Source of the DNA: Corynebacterium sp.
Lineage (GTDB): Bacteria > Actinomycetota > Actinomycetes > Mycobacteriales > Mycobacteriaceae
Length of the DNA: 60,708 bases
Assembly (NCBI RefSeq): GCF_022712195.1
Contig: NZ_JALAGY010000065.1
Coordinates: 1 to 60,708, forward strand
Direction: 5' to 3'
Part shown: in pieces, positions 44,911 to 53,191 of the stretch
How positions within the stretch are numbered: the stretch's first letter is position 1
Layout: the number at the start of each line of letters is the position of its first letter
Notes under the pieces: model-generated
Database searches by the model: none
Told to the model about the DNA's origin: nothing
What the model saw: only the letters and a program-made list of their open reading frames with translations
Program-made: the position numbers and the translations under genes

Positions 44911-46740
44911 TCACCGACCGCGCGACCAGACCTCCCACAGAGTCGCGTAGCGGCCACCGGCCTCGACGAGCTCGTCGTGGGTCCCCTGCTCCACGACCCG
45001 GCCGTCCTCCATGACCAACACCTCGTCCGCCAGACGTGCCTGGTCCAGCCGGTGGGCCACCGTCAACGCCGTCCTGCCCTCGGTGAGCCGCCGCGCCGCG
45101 GCCTCCAGCGCCTGGGCACCGGCCGACCCGGCCTCCGCCGTCGCCTCATCCAGCACGACCACCCGTGGGTCACGCAGCAGCACCCGGGCCAACGCGATCT
45201 GCTGCGCCACCACCGGATCCGGCACCAGCCCACGTGCACCGACGACGGTGTCCAGCCCGTCCGGCAGCCGACGGAACCAGTCGAGCGCCCCCACCGCCTC
45301 CAGCGCGTCGACGAGCTCACCGTCGGTGACCTCCGAGTCCACCGCCAGTCCCAGGTCGTCGCGGAGCGTCCCGGAGAAGGTGTGCACCTCCTGCGACACC
45401 AGGGCCAGCCGGGCGGCACGCTCATCGTCCGACAGGGCGGTCACCGGCACGCCGTCCACCGTCACCGCACCGGCGGTGGGCTCCCGGAGCCCCGCGAGCA
45501 GCGTCGCGACCGTCGTCTTCCCGGCTCCGGACGCGCCGACCAGTGCCACGGTGCGCCCCGGTTCGACGGTGAAGGACACGTCCCGCACCGCCCAGGCGTC
45601 CTCCCCGTAGCGGAAGTCGACACCCTCCAGACGCACCTCGCCGCGCGGCTCGGGCGCCCCCGCGTCCGGCACGGGACGCGGCGGGTCCACCGTCACTCCC
45701 ACAATGCGGGCCAGGGAGGCGTAGCCGGACTGCGCGACGTCGAGCACCCGCATGATCTGCAGCAACGGGCCGCGCACCCGGATGAGCATCAGCGTCGCCG
45801 CCGTCACCGCCCCCACCCCCAGCACCCCGTGGTCGACGAGCACGAAACCCAGCACGATGGCCGTTCCCAGCATCACCAGCTCGGCGAAGAGCATCTTGTT
45901 CATCAGCACGACCATGACCCGGTTCGCGTTGACCGCGTTGGTCATCACCTGCCGGGACGAGTCCGCGATCCGCGCGTGCATCTCGTCCTCCATCCTGAAG
46001 GCACGTACCGTGGCCCGGCCGTGGATCGCCTCGAGGACACGTCGGGCACGCAGCCCCATCGACGCCCGTTCCGCCGCGTACAGGGCGGGCGCGCGCCGCA
46101 GGTAGGTCCGGGCGGCCAGCCAGTACACCGGTGAGACCACCAGGATGATCAGCAGGAAACGCCAGTCCACGGTGAGCAGGCTCACCGCCGTGGCCCCGAT
46201 GACGAACACCGCCCCCGAAAGGATCGGCAGGGCCTCCATGATCGCCGCGGACACCTGTGCGACGTCGTCGGTCGACCGGCTGACCACGTCCCCGGTGCCG
46301 GCGTCCTCGACGGTGTGCATGGGCAGTCCCAGCGCGGTGCCGACCATCTCCTCACGCAGATTCGCGATCAGCCGCTCCGACAGCCGGGCGAGGATGAAGT
46401 AGCCCGCACCGTTGAACGCCCCTGCGCCGACGGCGACGACCACCATCAGCCCTGCGGTGCGCCACAGGTCCGTCTCCGCCTGGGGCAGCTGGTCCGACGC
46501 CGAGGACACGATGTCGACGATGCGCCCCAGCAGACGCGGGATGGTGACCGTGCAGGTCGAGCCGACCGCCAGCAGCAGGAAGGCGACGAGCGCCTGGCGA
46601 CGCGCACGCGGCACCTTTCGCGCCTGCGCGGCCACCTCCCTGCGTGCCTGGGTCCAGGTCGCCAACGGGAAGGTCCGCACCGGCCCGCCGCCGTCGGCCT
46701 GTGGTGCCGCCTGTGGTGCCGTCATGGACGCCGCCCTCAT
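44911..46740 (-). CDS. ABC exporter half-transporter A (permease-ATPase)
   Basis: A 609-residue half-transporter: about six membrane segments (25-310), then the ATPase. It has intact Walker A (GASGAGKTT), Walker B with catalytic Glu (VVVLDEAT) and switch His (VAHRL). The signature LSGGQ is replaced by PDPVV (in LVPDPVVAQQIALARVLL). It must work with the partner encoded just upstream, which has the opposite set of motifs. The ATG at 46740 overlaps the partner's stop (TGATG). The cargo is unknown. The pair lies between cysX and cysH. Confidence 0.88.
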   Translation of the reverse strand: MRAASMTAPQAAPQADGGGPVRTFPLATWTQARREVAAQARKVPRARRQALVAFLLLAVGSTCTVTIPRLLGRIVDIVSSASDQLPQAETDLWRTAGLMVVVAVGAGAFNGAGYFILARLSERLIANLREEMVGTALGLPMHTVEDAGTGDVVSRSTDDVAQVSAAIMEALPILSGAVFVIGATAVSLLTVDWRFLLIILVVSPVYWLAARTYLRRAPALYAAERASMGLRARRVLEAIHGRATVRAFRMEDEMHARIADSSRQVMTNAVNANRVMVVLMNKMLFAELVMLGTAIVLGFVLVDHGVLGVGAVTAATLMLIRVRGPLLQIMRVLDVAQSGYASLARIVGVTVDPPRPVPDAGAPEPRGEVRLEGVDFRYGEDAWAVRDVSFTVEPGRTVALVGASGAGKTTVATLLAGLREPTAGAVTVDGVPVTALSDDERAARLALVSQEVHTFSGTLRDDLGLAVDSEVTDGELVDALEAVGALDWFRRLPDGLDTVVGARGLVPDPVVAQQIALARVLLRDPRVVVLDEATAEAGSAGAQALEAAARRLTEGRTALTVAHRLDQARLADEVLVMEDGRVVEQGTHDELVEAGGRYATLWEVWSRGR

Positions 46741-48371
46741 CACTGTTCCCCTCCGGTCGCCGTCGCACCGGCCAGGCCGGCGCCCCCCGCCCGTTGCGCC
46801 AGTTCACCACCGGTGAGTTCATGTTCCGCGGCGACGTGCCACGCCGGGGCGTCGCTGATGACCAGCACCCGGTGGCCCGGACGGCCGTCGCCGGCGTAGA
46901 GGGCCGCGACACGCTCGGCGATGTGCTGCTCGGTGACCGAGTCCACCGCGGTCGTCGGGTCGGTGAGCACGAGCAGCTCCGGGTCCGCGGCTATGGCGCG
47001 CGCCAGGGCGACGCGTTGGCGTTGGCCACCGGACAGGCGCCGTCCGCCCTCCCCCACCGGCCGCTCCGGACCACCGGGGATGTCGGAGCAGTCGGCGACC
47101 TCCAGCGCACGGGCCGCCACCGCCGGATCCGGGTGGACGTTGTCCTGCAGGGGCCCGTCGAAGAGGTCCGCGCCGTGCGGGGCCACTGTCACCCGGTGAC
47201 GGGGCAGCCGCAGCAGCGCGTCGGTCACCTGCGCACCGTCGCCGCCACGCACGACGGTGAGCCCCGGTGGCAGCACCGCCAGCAGCGCGTCCGTCGTCGC
47301 GTCGGACTCCTCGTCCGGCGTGGCGAAGGGGGCGGTGAGGATCTCCTGCACCCGGCGCCCGGACGCCGCGGAGACCGCCACCCGGGTGGCGAAGTTCCGG
47401 CCCAGCATGGTCATCGGCTGCACGACGTACTGCGACAGGCCGACCACGGTGATCAGCTGCCCCACGGTCAGGCCGCCGTGCAGCGCGATCCACCCGGCGG
47501 TCACCCCGATGGCGACGACGTAGATCGCGCCGACGGACTCGGTGACCACCGTCAACCGCGCCTCGGCGGCGTTGGCGCGCACCGTGGCCTCCAACGCCCT
47601 GGTCGAGTAGCCGCGGTAGCGGCGGCGCATCGTGCGGACCACACCCAGCCCCTTGACGATCCGCAGCCCCTGGACCGCGTCGGCCGCCACGGCCGCCGCC
47701 TGCGCCAGGGCCTGCTGACGCGCCTGGGCCCTGCCGCGCAAGGGGCGGGCCGCCCGCACCGACAACGCCACGACCAGCGGGGCGCCGACGAGGACCCCCA
47801 GACCCAGCTGCCAGTGGATCGACAGCACCACCACGGCGACATAGAGGATAGAGCCGAGTTCGGCGATGGGGAACACCGTCATCACCACGATCTCGGCGGC
47901 CTTGTTCGCGTCGGTGCTGGCGATCGACAGCAGCCCGCCGGCGGTACGTTCACGCCCGTTGGCGCCGCTGATGCCCCGGGGGTCCTGGATGCGGTCGGTG
48001 ACGGTGGTGCGCAGGTCGTGGCTGAGCTGCTGGAGGGTGATCTCCGTGTACCGGCGTGCGAGCCAGAACGCCACGGCGTTGACCAGGAACAACGCGACGA
48101 GTACCCCGACCCACAGCACCAGCCGGTGCCACCGCCCGGTGGCGACCGCGTCGTCGATGGCACGCCCCACCACGATGGAGGTGGTGGCGTTGCAGACGAA
48201 GCCGACCAGCATCCCCACCGACGCGATGAGCTGGACGGGGCGCTGGGCGACGGCGAGCTTCAGCAGCCAGTGCCGGTCGGCGGGGTCCGGGAGTTTCGAG
48301 GGGACGCTGCGCAGGTGCCCGGTTCTGATCGTGTCGTCGCCGGTGCCGCCTGCCGAGTCATCTCCTGCCAT
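46740..48371 (-). CDS. ABC exporter half-transporter B (degenerate ATPase)
   Basis: A 543-residue half-transporter with about six membrane segments (30-310). Its ATPase keeps a perfect signature (LSGGQRQRVALARA). Its Walker A is degenerate (GGDGAQVTDAL), Walker B reads LVLTDPTTAVD instead of DEP, and the switch His is missing (VISDAP). With half A this leaves one canonical ATP site and one dead site. It has its own -10 box (TAGGCT) 8 nt before the ATG, so the pair need not depend on the cysI promoter. Confidence 0.88.
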   Translation of the reverse strand: MAGDDSAGGTGDDTIRTGHLRSVPSKLPDPADRHWLLKLAVAQRPVQLIASVGMLVGFVCNATTSIVVGRAIDDAVATGRWHRLVLWVGVLVALFLVNAVAFWLARRYTEITLQQLSHDLRTTVTDRIQDPRGISGANGRERTAGGLLSIASTDANKAAEIVVMTVFPIAELGSILYVAVVVLSIHWQLGLGVLVGAPLVVALSVRAARPLRGRAQARQQALAQAAAVAADAVQGLRIVKGLGVVRTMRRRYRGYSTRALEATVRANAAEARLTVVTESVGAIYVVAIGVTAGWIALHGGLTVGQLITVVGLSQYVVQPMTMLGRNFATRVAVSAASGRRVQEILTAPFATPDEESDATTDALLAVLPPGLTVVRGGDGAQVTDALLRLPRHRVTVAPHGADLFDGPLQDNVHPDPAVAARALEVADCSDIPGGPERPVGEGGRRLSGGQRQRVALARAIAADPELLVLTDPTTAVDSVTEQHIAERVAALYAGDGRPGHRVLVISDAPAWHVAAEHELTGGELAQRAGGAGLAGATATGGEQ

Positions 48372-48385
48372 GGTCGTCGAGCCTA
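48372..48385 (-). promoter_or_regulatory. Leaderless -10 box of the ABC exporter pair
   Basis: TAGGCT (48380-48385, minus strand) ends 8 nt before the ATG at 48371, in the 78-bp gap after cysX. Confidence 0.55.
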
Positions 48386-48449
48386 CAGCACGGGAAAGGG
48401 TGCCCTACACTGTGCAGGTCAGGACGGGGCTGAGTGGCGGGAGGAAGGG

Positions 48450-48578
48450 TCAGACGCCGCGTTCGATGTGTCCGTGCAGCTTCACCGAGAACACCCGGCA
48501 GCAGTCCCGGCACTGCCAGGCGTTGTCGGTCTCGGTGTCGGGGAACAGGTTCTCCGACGTGCAGTAGGGGCAGTTCAT
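48450..48578 (-). CDS. cysX: CysX, small Cys-rich ferredoxin-like protein
   Basis: A 42-residue protein with CPYC (Cys3, Cys6) and CRDCC (Cys23, Cys26, Cys27), likely binding a metal or iron-sulfur centre. The equivalent protein in the C. glutamicum cys operon is thought to deliver electrons between Fpr2 and sulfite reductase. GGAGG lies 8 nt before the ATG at 48578; it follows cysI by 81 bp. The short length makes the call rest on the Cys pattern and context. Confidence 0.85.
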   Translation of the reverse strand: MNCPYCTSENLFPDTETDNAWQCRDCCRVFSVKLHGHIERGV

Positions 48579-48659
48579 GACGGTGGCCCTCCTCGGGTTG
48601 GGGTGTGCACTCTTCCCGGGGATACGGGAATTGGTGTCGTCCATGGTGTTCCGCAGGTC

Positions 48660-51161
48660 CTACTGCAGCACGGCCTCGTCGGCGCGCAGCACCCAGTCCC
48701 GGAACTGCTCGCCCTCGTTGCGCTGCTCCTTGTAGTTCTCGACGACCCGGACGACGTAGTCGTCCAGCTCGGCGGAGGTGACCTTGTGGCCGCGCAGCTT
48801 CTTGCCGAAGTCCGGGTGCATCCCGACCGCGCCGCCGAGGTGGACCTGGAAGCCCTCCACACGGTTGCCGTCGTCGTCGGTGACGATCTGGCCCTTCAGC
48901 CCGATGTCGGCGACCTGGGTGCGGGCGCAGGCGTTCGGGCAGCCGTTGAGGCTGATCTTCAACGGCACGTCCAGGTCGCCCAGACGCTCCTCCAACTGGT
49001 CGGCGAGGGTGATCGCGCGCTGCTTGGTGGTCACCAGGGCCAGCTTGCAGAACTCCAGGCCGGTGCAGGAGATGATGTCGCGGCGGAAGGCCGACGGCCG
49101 GGCGGAGAGCCCCTCCGCCTCGAGGGCGTCGAGCAGCCCGTCGACGGCGCCGGGCTCCACGTTGAGGAAGATCAGCTCCTTGTCCGGGGTGGTGCGCAGG
49201 TCGGTGACCCCGTGCGCCTCCGCCAGGTCGGCGAGACGCTGCAGCTGGTCGCCCTCGGTGTGACCCACGGTGGGCTTCACCCCGACGTAGAACCGGCCGT
49301 CCTTCTGCTCGTGCACCCCGACGTGGTCGCGGTAGCCGGGGTAGACCTCCGGCTCCGGCCCGTCGGTGAGCTTGTGTCCGAGGTAGTCGTCCTCCAGGAT
49401 GCGACGGAACTTCTCGATGCCCCAGTCGGCGACGAGGAACTTCAGCCGGGCCCGGTTGCGCAGCTTGCGGTAGCCGTAGTCGCGGAAGATGCGGACCACA
49501 CCGCACCAGACCTCCGGGACCTCGTCGATCGACACCCAGGCGCCGAGACGCTGGGCGAACATGGGGTTGGTGGACAGTCCGCCACCGACCCAGACGTCGA
49601 ACCCGGGGCCCTTCTCCGGGTGCTCCGAGCCGATGAAGGAGACGTCCTGGATCTCGTGGGTGATGTCCTGGCGGACCGACCCGGAGATACCGGACTTGAA
49701 CTTGCGCGGCAGGTTGGCGAACTCGTCGCGGGTGAGCCAGTTCTCCTTGATTTCGCGGATCGCCGGGGTGGCGTCGATGATCTCGTCCTTGGCGATGCCG
49801 GCGACGGGCGAACCGAGGATCACGCGGGGCACGTCACCGCAGCCGAAGAAGGTGTCCAGGTTCACCGCGGCCAGACGGTCCCAGATCTCCGGGACGTCCT
49901 CGATACGGATCCAGTGGAGCTGGATGTTCTGCCGGTCGGTGAAGTCCGCGGTCCCGCGGGCGAAGTCGGTGGAGATCCCGCCGATGACACGCATCTGCTC
50001 GCTGCTCATCATGCCGCCGTCCAACCGGATGCGCATCATGAAGTAGCGGTCCTGCAGTTCGGCGTTGGACAGCACACCGGTCTGCTCACCGTCCATGTCC
50101 TGACGACGCTGGGTGTACATGCCGATCCACTTGAATCGCGGTGCGAGGTCCTCGGCGGGGATCGAGTCGAACCCCTGCTTGGAGTAGATCTCCCGCACAC
50201 GGTCGGCGACGGCGAGACCGGCGTCGTCCTGCTTGATGCGTTCGTCGTCGTTGAGCGGCTTCCTGCCGTCGACCAGCCACTGGCCCTGCGGCTTCGGTGC
50301 GGCACGGTCGGCCTTCTCCTCCTCGGTGAGCTCACGCGGGGGCGGCGGCGCGGCGGCGACGGCCTCCTCGAGCGCCGTGGTGGCCTTCTGGACGGCCTTG
50401 CCCGCCTTGAGCTCGTTCCACCGCGCCTTCCGGGCGGCGGAGAACAGCGCCTTGTCGTCCGGGTCCGCCTCGGTGGCGGCCTCCGCCTGCTTCGTGACGG
50501 CGGCGAGGTCGGCGAGTTCCGCCTCCGCACGGGCCAGTTCCTCACGTGCGGCGGTGACGGAGGGGTCCTCGGGGACGGACGGGGCATCGGCGGCGTTTGA
50601 GTTGTCGGAGTTGTCGGAGTTGTCGGCGGACGCGTCTGACTCGACGCCGAGGACGGCCTCGACGGTGCGCACGGCCTGCGCCGCCTGCCGCTCGGCCGAG
50701 CGGGTGTCCCGCGCAGCGTCGGCCAGGGCGGTGTCACCCGGCGTCGCGGCGGCAGCGCCCTCGGCCGTCCCCGCGGCGACGGCCAGCACCGACGCCCCGG
50801 CCCTGATCAACGACAGGGCGTCCTGCAGTGACGACGGCGCCACGACGGGGCCGCCGGCGTCCGCGGTGGCGGAGGTCCCGGCGGCCTGGTCGGCTTCCCC
50901 TGCACCCGCGGCCGCCTCGCCACCGTCTGTGCCCTGGTCATCGGCGACCTCGGCGGCCTCGGCGGCCTTCTTCAGCGCCCGGGCCGCCTTCTTCTGTGCC
51001 GCGCGGGCACGACGGGCCGCCGCGGCGAGCTTCTTGTCGTCCGGGGCTGCGTCAGCGGCGGCCTCCGCGGCCTCGGTCGCCGCGGTGGCCTCGTCCAGCC
51101 GTGCCTGCGCCTCAGCCACCGGGTCGGCGGTGGTGGTCAGTTCGTCGGTCGCCGTCGTCAT
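48660..51161 (-). CDS. cysI: Ferredoxin-dependent sulfite reductase with N-terminal triplicated helical repeat
   Basis: Reduces sulfite to sulfide. The catalytic part (about 290-833) has FKWIGMYTQRRQDMDG, DRQNIQLHWI, FFGCGDVPRVILGSPVAG and the siroheme/4Fe-4S cysteines C699-x5-C705 and C741-x3-C745. A normal enzyme has about 560 residues; this one has 833 because of a 280-residue Ala-rich N-terminus. That part holds three copies of one repeat (cores about 16-72, 113-172, 205-270; shared pattern PDDKxLxxAARxAR) joined by acidic linkers. AGGAGA precedes the ATG at 51161. The promoter carries McbR-like operators. Confidence 0.93.
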   Translation of the reverse strand: MTTATDELTTTADPVAEAQARLDEATAATEAAEAAADAAPDDKKLAAAARRARAAQKKAARALKKAAEAAEVADDQGTDGGEAAAGAGEADQAAGTSATADAGGPVVAPSSLQDALSLIRAGASVLAVAAGTAEGAAAATPGDTALADAARDTRSAERQAAQAVRTVEAVLGVESDASADNSDNSDNSNAADAPSVPEDPSVTAAREELARAEAELADLAAVTKQAEAATEADPDDKALFSAARKARWNELKAGKAVQKATTALEEAVAAAPPPPRELTEEEKADRAAPKPQGQWLVDGRKPLNDDERIKQDDAGLAVADRVREIYSKQGFDSIPAEDLAPRFKWIGMYTQRRQDMDGEQTGVLSNAELQDRYFMMRIRLDGGMMSSEQMRVIGGISTDFARGTADFTDRQNIQLHWIRIEDVPEIWDRLAAVNLDTFFGCGDVPRVILGSPVAGIAKDEIIDATPAIREIKENWLTRDEFANLPRKFKSGISGSVRQDITHEIQDVSFIGSEHPEKGPGFDVWVGGGLSTNPMFAQRLGAWVSIDEVPEVWCGVVRIFRDYGYRKLRNRARLKFLVADWGIEKFRRILEDDYLGHKLTDGPEPEVYPGYRDHVGVHEQKDGRFYVGVKPTVGHTEGDQLQRLADLAEAHGVTDLRTTPDKELIFLNVEPGAVDGLLDALEAEGLSARPSAFRRDIISCTGLEFCKLALVTTKQRAITLADQLEERLGDLDVPLKISLNGCPNACARTQVADIGLKGQIVTDDDGNRVEGFQVHLGGAVGMHPDFGKKLRGHKVTSAELDDYVVRVVENYKEQRNEGEQFRDWVLRADEAVLQ

Positions 51162-51275
51162 GCCTTCTCTTCTCCTGATCTTCCGGGTCATCCGGGTCGT
51201 CCGGGTCATTACTGGCCCCCGCACCCGCGTCCGCGGGACCGAGGAACGCTGGGGCCGGCCAGGACACCGGCCGTG

Positions 51276-51291
51276 CAGACCGCTTGGTCTG
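51276..51291 (-). promoter_or_regulatory. McbR-like operator in the cysI leader
   Basis: CAGAC-N6-GTCTG with perfect arms, about 19 nt downstream of the cysI -10 box. Confidence 0.75.
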
Positions 51292-51309
51292 GTCTCAAGG
51301 TGTCGTCCC

Positions 51310-51338
51310 AGACTAGACCGGTCTGTTCGCAGACACAA
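51310..51338 (-). promoter_or_regulatory. cysI promoter with operator over the -10 region
   Basis: TTGTGT (51333-51338) and TAGTCT (51310-51315) on the minus strand with a 17-nt spacer. The palindrome AGACCGGTCT (51315-51324) runs from the -10 into the spacer. Confidence 0.6.
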
Positions 51339-51385
51339 CGTAGGAGATACTCACCCACGCTGACGTGGGACTTCGCCGCCGCCCC

Positions 51386-51415
51386 TTGCAGGTTACAGAC
51401 CGAGTGGTCTATAGT
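51386..51415 (+). promoter_or_regulatory. fpr2 promoter with McbR-like operator in the spacer
   Basis: TTGCAG (51386-51391) and TATAGT (51410-51415) are 18 nt apart. CAGAC-N6-GTCTA (51396-51411), one mismatch to the McbR motif, fills the spacer, so bound repressor would block polymerase directly. Confidence 0.7.
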
Positions 51416-51578
51416 CTGTGCCTGACCTGAGGTCACACGTGTGCGTGACCGTCCTCACCTGCGCCGTCCTGACACTTTCAGTTCGTCTCAGGGCAGACTA
51501 ACGTACACAGGAGACCACTCCTGCCCGGCCCCGAGCTGCCGCACGAACCCGCCAACCACGGATTGGACCAACGCATTC

Positions 51579-53009
51579 ATGTCTGACAACCGCCCGCTGC
51601 GCGTCGCCGTCATCGGATCCGGCCCGGCCGGCATCTACGCCTCCGACGCACTGATGAAGTCCGGCAAGGACGTCTCCATCGACCTCTACGAGAAGATGGC
51701 CGCACCGTTCGGCCTGATCCGTTACGGCGTCGCCCCGGACCACCCGCGCATCAAGGGCATCATCAAGGCGCTCCACAAGGTCATGGACAAGCCCCAGATC
51801 CGTCTGCTCGGCAACGTCAACGTCGGTGAGGACATCACCCTCGGTGACCTGAAGAAGCACTACGACGCCGTCATCTACGCCACCGGCGCCACCGACGACC
51901 GCGACCTGAACATCCCCGGCGGCGAGCACACCCTCGGCGCCGGCAAGTTCGTGGGCTTCTACGACGCCAACCCGCACTTCGACGACTCCTGGGACGTCGA
52001 CGCCGAGTCCGTCGCCGTCATCGGCGTGGGCAACGTCGGCCTCGACATCGCCCGCGTGCTGGCCAAGACCGGCGACGAACTCCTCGTCACCGAGATCCCG
52101 GACAACGTGTACGAGTCCCTGCGCAACAACAAGGCCAGGGAGGTCCACGTCTTCGGCCGCCGCGGCCCGGCCCAGGCGAAGTTCACCCCGCTGGAGCTCA
52201 AGGAGCTCAACCACTCAGACACCATCGAGGTCGTCGTCAACCCCGAGGACATCGACTACGACGAGGCCTCGGAGAACGCGCGGCACAACTCCAAGATCAC
52301 CGACCAGGTGTGCACCATCCTGGAGAACTACGCGGTCGCCGAGCCCAAGGGCGCCCCGCACAAGCTCTACCTGCACTTCTTCGAGTCCCCGGTGGAGGTC
52401 CGCACCGACGACGACGGCAAGGTCACCGCACTGGTCACCGAGCGCACCGAACTCGACGGCAACGGCGGGGTGCGCACCACCGGCAAGCTGACCGAGTGGA
52501 ACGTCGGCCAGGTCTACCGCGCGGTGGGCTACCGTTCCGACCGCCAGAACGACCTCCCCTGGGACGGCCGGGAGAACGTGCTGCCCAACGTGGGCGGCCG
52601 CGTCCTGACCGAGGGGCCCACCGCCGACGGCATCGCCGGCGTCCCCGGTTCCGCAGACCCGGAGGCGGAGCTGCGTGAGACCCTGCCCGGCGTCTACGCC
52701 ACCGGCTGGGTCCGCCGCGGCCCCGTCGGCCTGATCGGCAACACCAAGGGCGACGCGAACGAGGCCGTCGCCAACCTGCTGGCCGACCACGAGGCCGGCA
52801 TCGGCTTCCGCCCGGAGGCCCCCTCCGAGGACGAGGTCCTCGAGCTGCTGCACTCCCGCGGCATCGACTACACCACCTGGGAGGGCTGGTACAACCTCGA
52901 CGCGCACGAGCGCGCCCTCGGCGAGGCCGAGGGCCGGGAGCGCAAGAAGGTCCGCTCCCACGAGGAGATGGTGCACTACTCCTCCGGCGAGGCACGCGTG
53001 AAGGCGTAA
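51579..53009 (+). CDS. fpr2: Ferredoxin/flavodoxin--NADP+ reductase (FprA type), Fpr2
   Basis: A 476-residue flavoenzyme that passes NADPH electrons to ferredoxin. FAD binding is VIGSGPAGIYA (12-22); the NADPH site is VIGVGNVGLDIAR; FGLIRYGVAPDHPRIK and GWVRRGPVGLIGNTKGDA are typical of the adrenodoxin-reductase-like group. Divergent position to cysI and the McbR-like operator in its promoter support a role in supplying electrons to sulfite reductase. Start ATG at 51579; a terminator follows 80 bp after the stop. Confidence 0.95.
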   Translation: MSDNRPLRVAVIGSGPAGIYASDALMKSGKDVSIDLYEKMAAPFGLIRYGVAPDHPRIKGIIKALHKVMDKPQIRLLGNVNVGEDITLGDLKKHYDAVIYATGATDDRDLNIPGGEHTLGAGKFVGFYDANPHFDDSWDVDAESVAVIGVGNVGLDIARVLAKTGDELLVTEIPDNVYESLRNNKAREVHVFGRRGPAQAKFTPLELKELNHSDTIEVVVNPEDIDYDEASENARHNSKITDQVCTILENYAVAEPKGAPHKLYLHFFESPVEVRTDDDGKVTALVTERTELDGNGGVRTTGKLTEWNVGQVYRAVGYRSDRQNDLPWDGRENVLPNVGGRVLTEGPTADGIAGVPGSADPEAELRETLPGVYATGWVRRGPVGLIGNTKGDANEAVANLLADHEAGIGFRPEAPSEDEVLELLHSRGIDYTTWEGWYNLDAHERALGEAEGRERKKVRSHEEMVHYSSGEARVKA

Positions 53010-53033
53010 CACCCGCCCCGCGGAGAAGCCCGT

Positions 53034-53057
53034 ATTTCACACGGTGAAATTATAAAT
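53034..53057. repeat. AT-rich perfect inverted repeat with TATAAAT
   Basis: ATTTCAC-ACG-GTGAAAT (53034-53050) followed directly by TATAAAT (53051-53057), a marked AT island. It lies 25 bp after fpr2 and before the terminator. It may be an operator or the promoter of a short transcript. Confidence 0.55.
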
Positions 53058-53091
53058 CCCGGGATACCTCCTGCCGACGTCCCCCGTAGAA

Positions 53092-53115
53092 CACCCCTGT
53101 TCCGCGGGGGTTTTT
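53092..53115 (+). terminator. Rho-independent terminator after fpr2
   Basis: ACCCC (53093-53097) pairs with GGGGT (53107-53111) around a 9-nt loop and is followed by TTTTT (53111-53115). It is the only hairpin in the window with a real T-tract. Confidence 0.75.
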
Positions 53116-53178
53116 CGCGTCCAGGGGCGAAACCCGGAGTTTTCTCCGTCTTTTAGTGATTCATTGCGCTCATACCGT

Positions 53179-53191
53179 TATCCTTAACGTC
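53179..53191 (+). promoter_or_regulatory. Leaderless -10 box of the ElaA-like GNAT gene
   Basis: TATCCT (53179-53184) ends 7 nt before the ATG at 53192. Confidence 0.6.

Larger units (their letters stand above)
51162..51578. other. 417-bp divergent cysI/fpr2 control region
   Basis: Non-coding interval holding the cysI promoter, the fpr2 promoter and three McbR-like palindromes (listed separately). The remaining 150 bp before fpr2 would be an mRNA leader; TAACGT near 51499 is a possible second -10 box. Confidence 0.7.

Noticed and set aside
44911..48371. ABC pair as the CydDC thiol exporter
   Set aside because: No cydAB genes are adjacent and the sequences do not allow a specific CydDC assignment; only asymmetric half-transporters can be claimed.
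46644..50600. Very long plus-strand open frame opposite the ABC exporter, cysX and cysI
   Set aside because: It is antisense to well-supported genes, translates to low-complexity Gly/Val/Asp/His/Arg-rich sequence, and arises from third-position GC bias.
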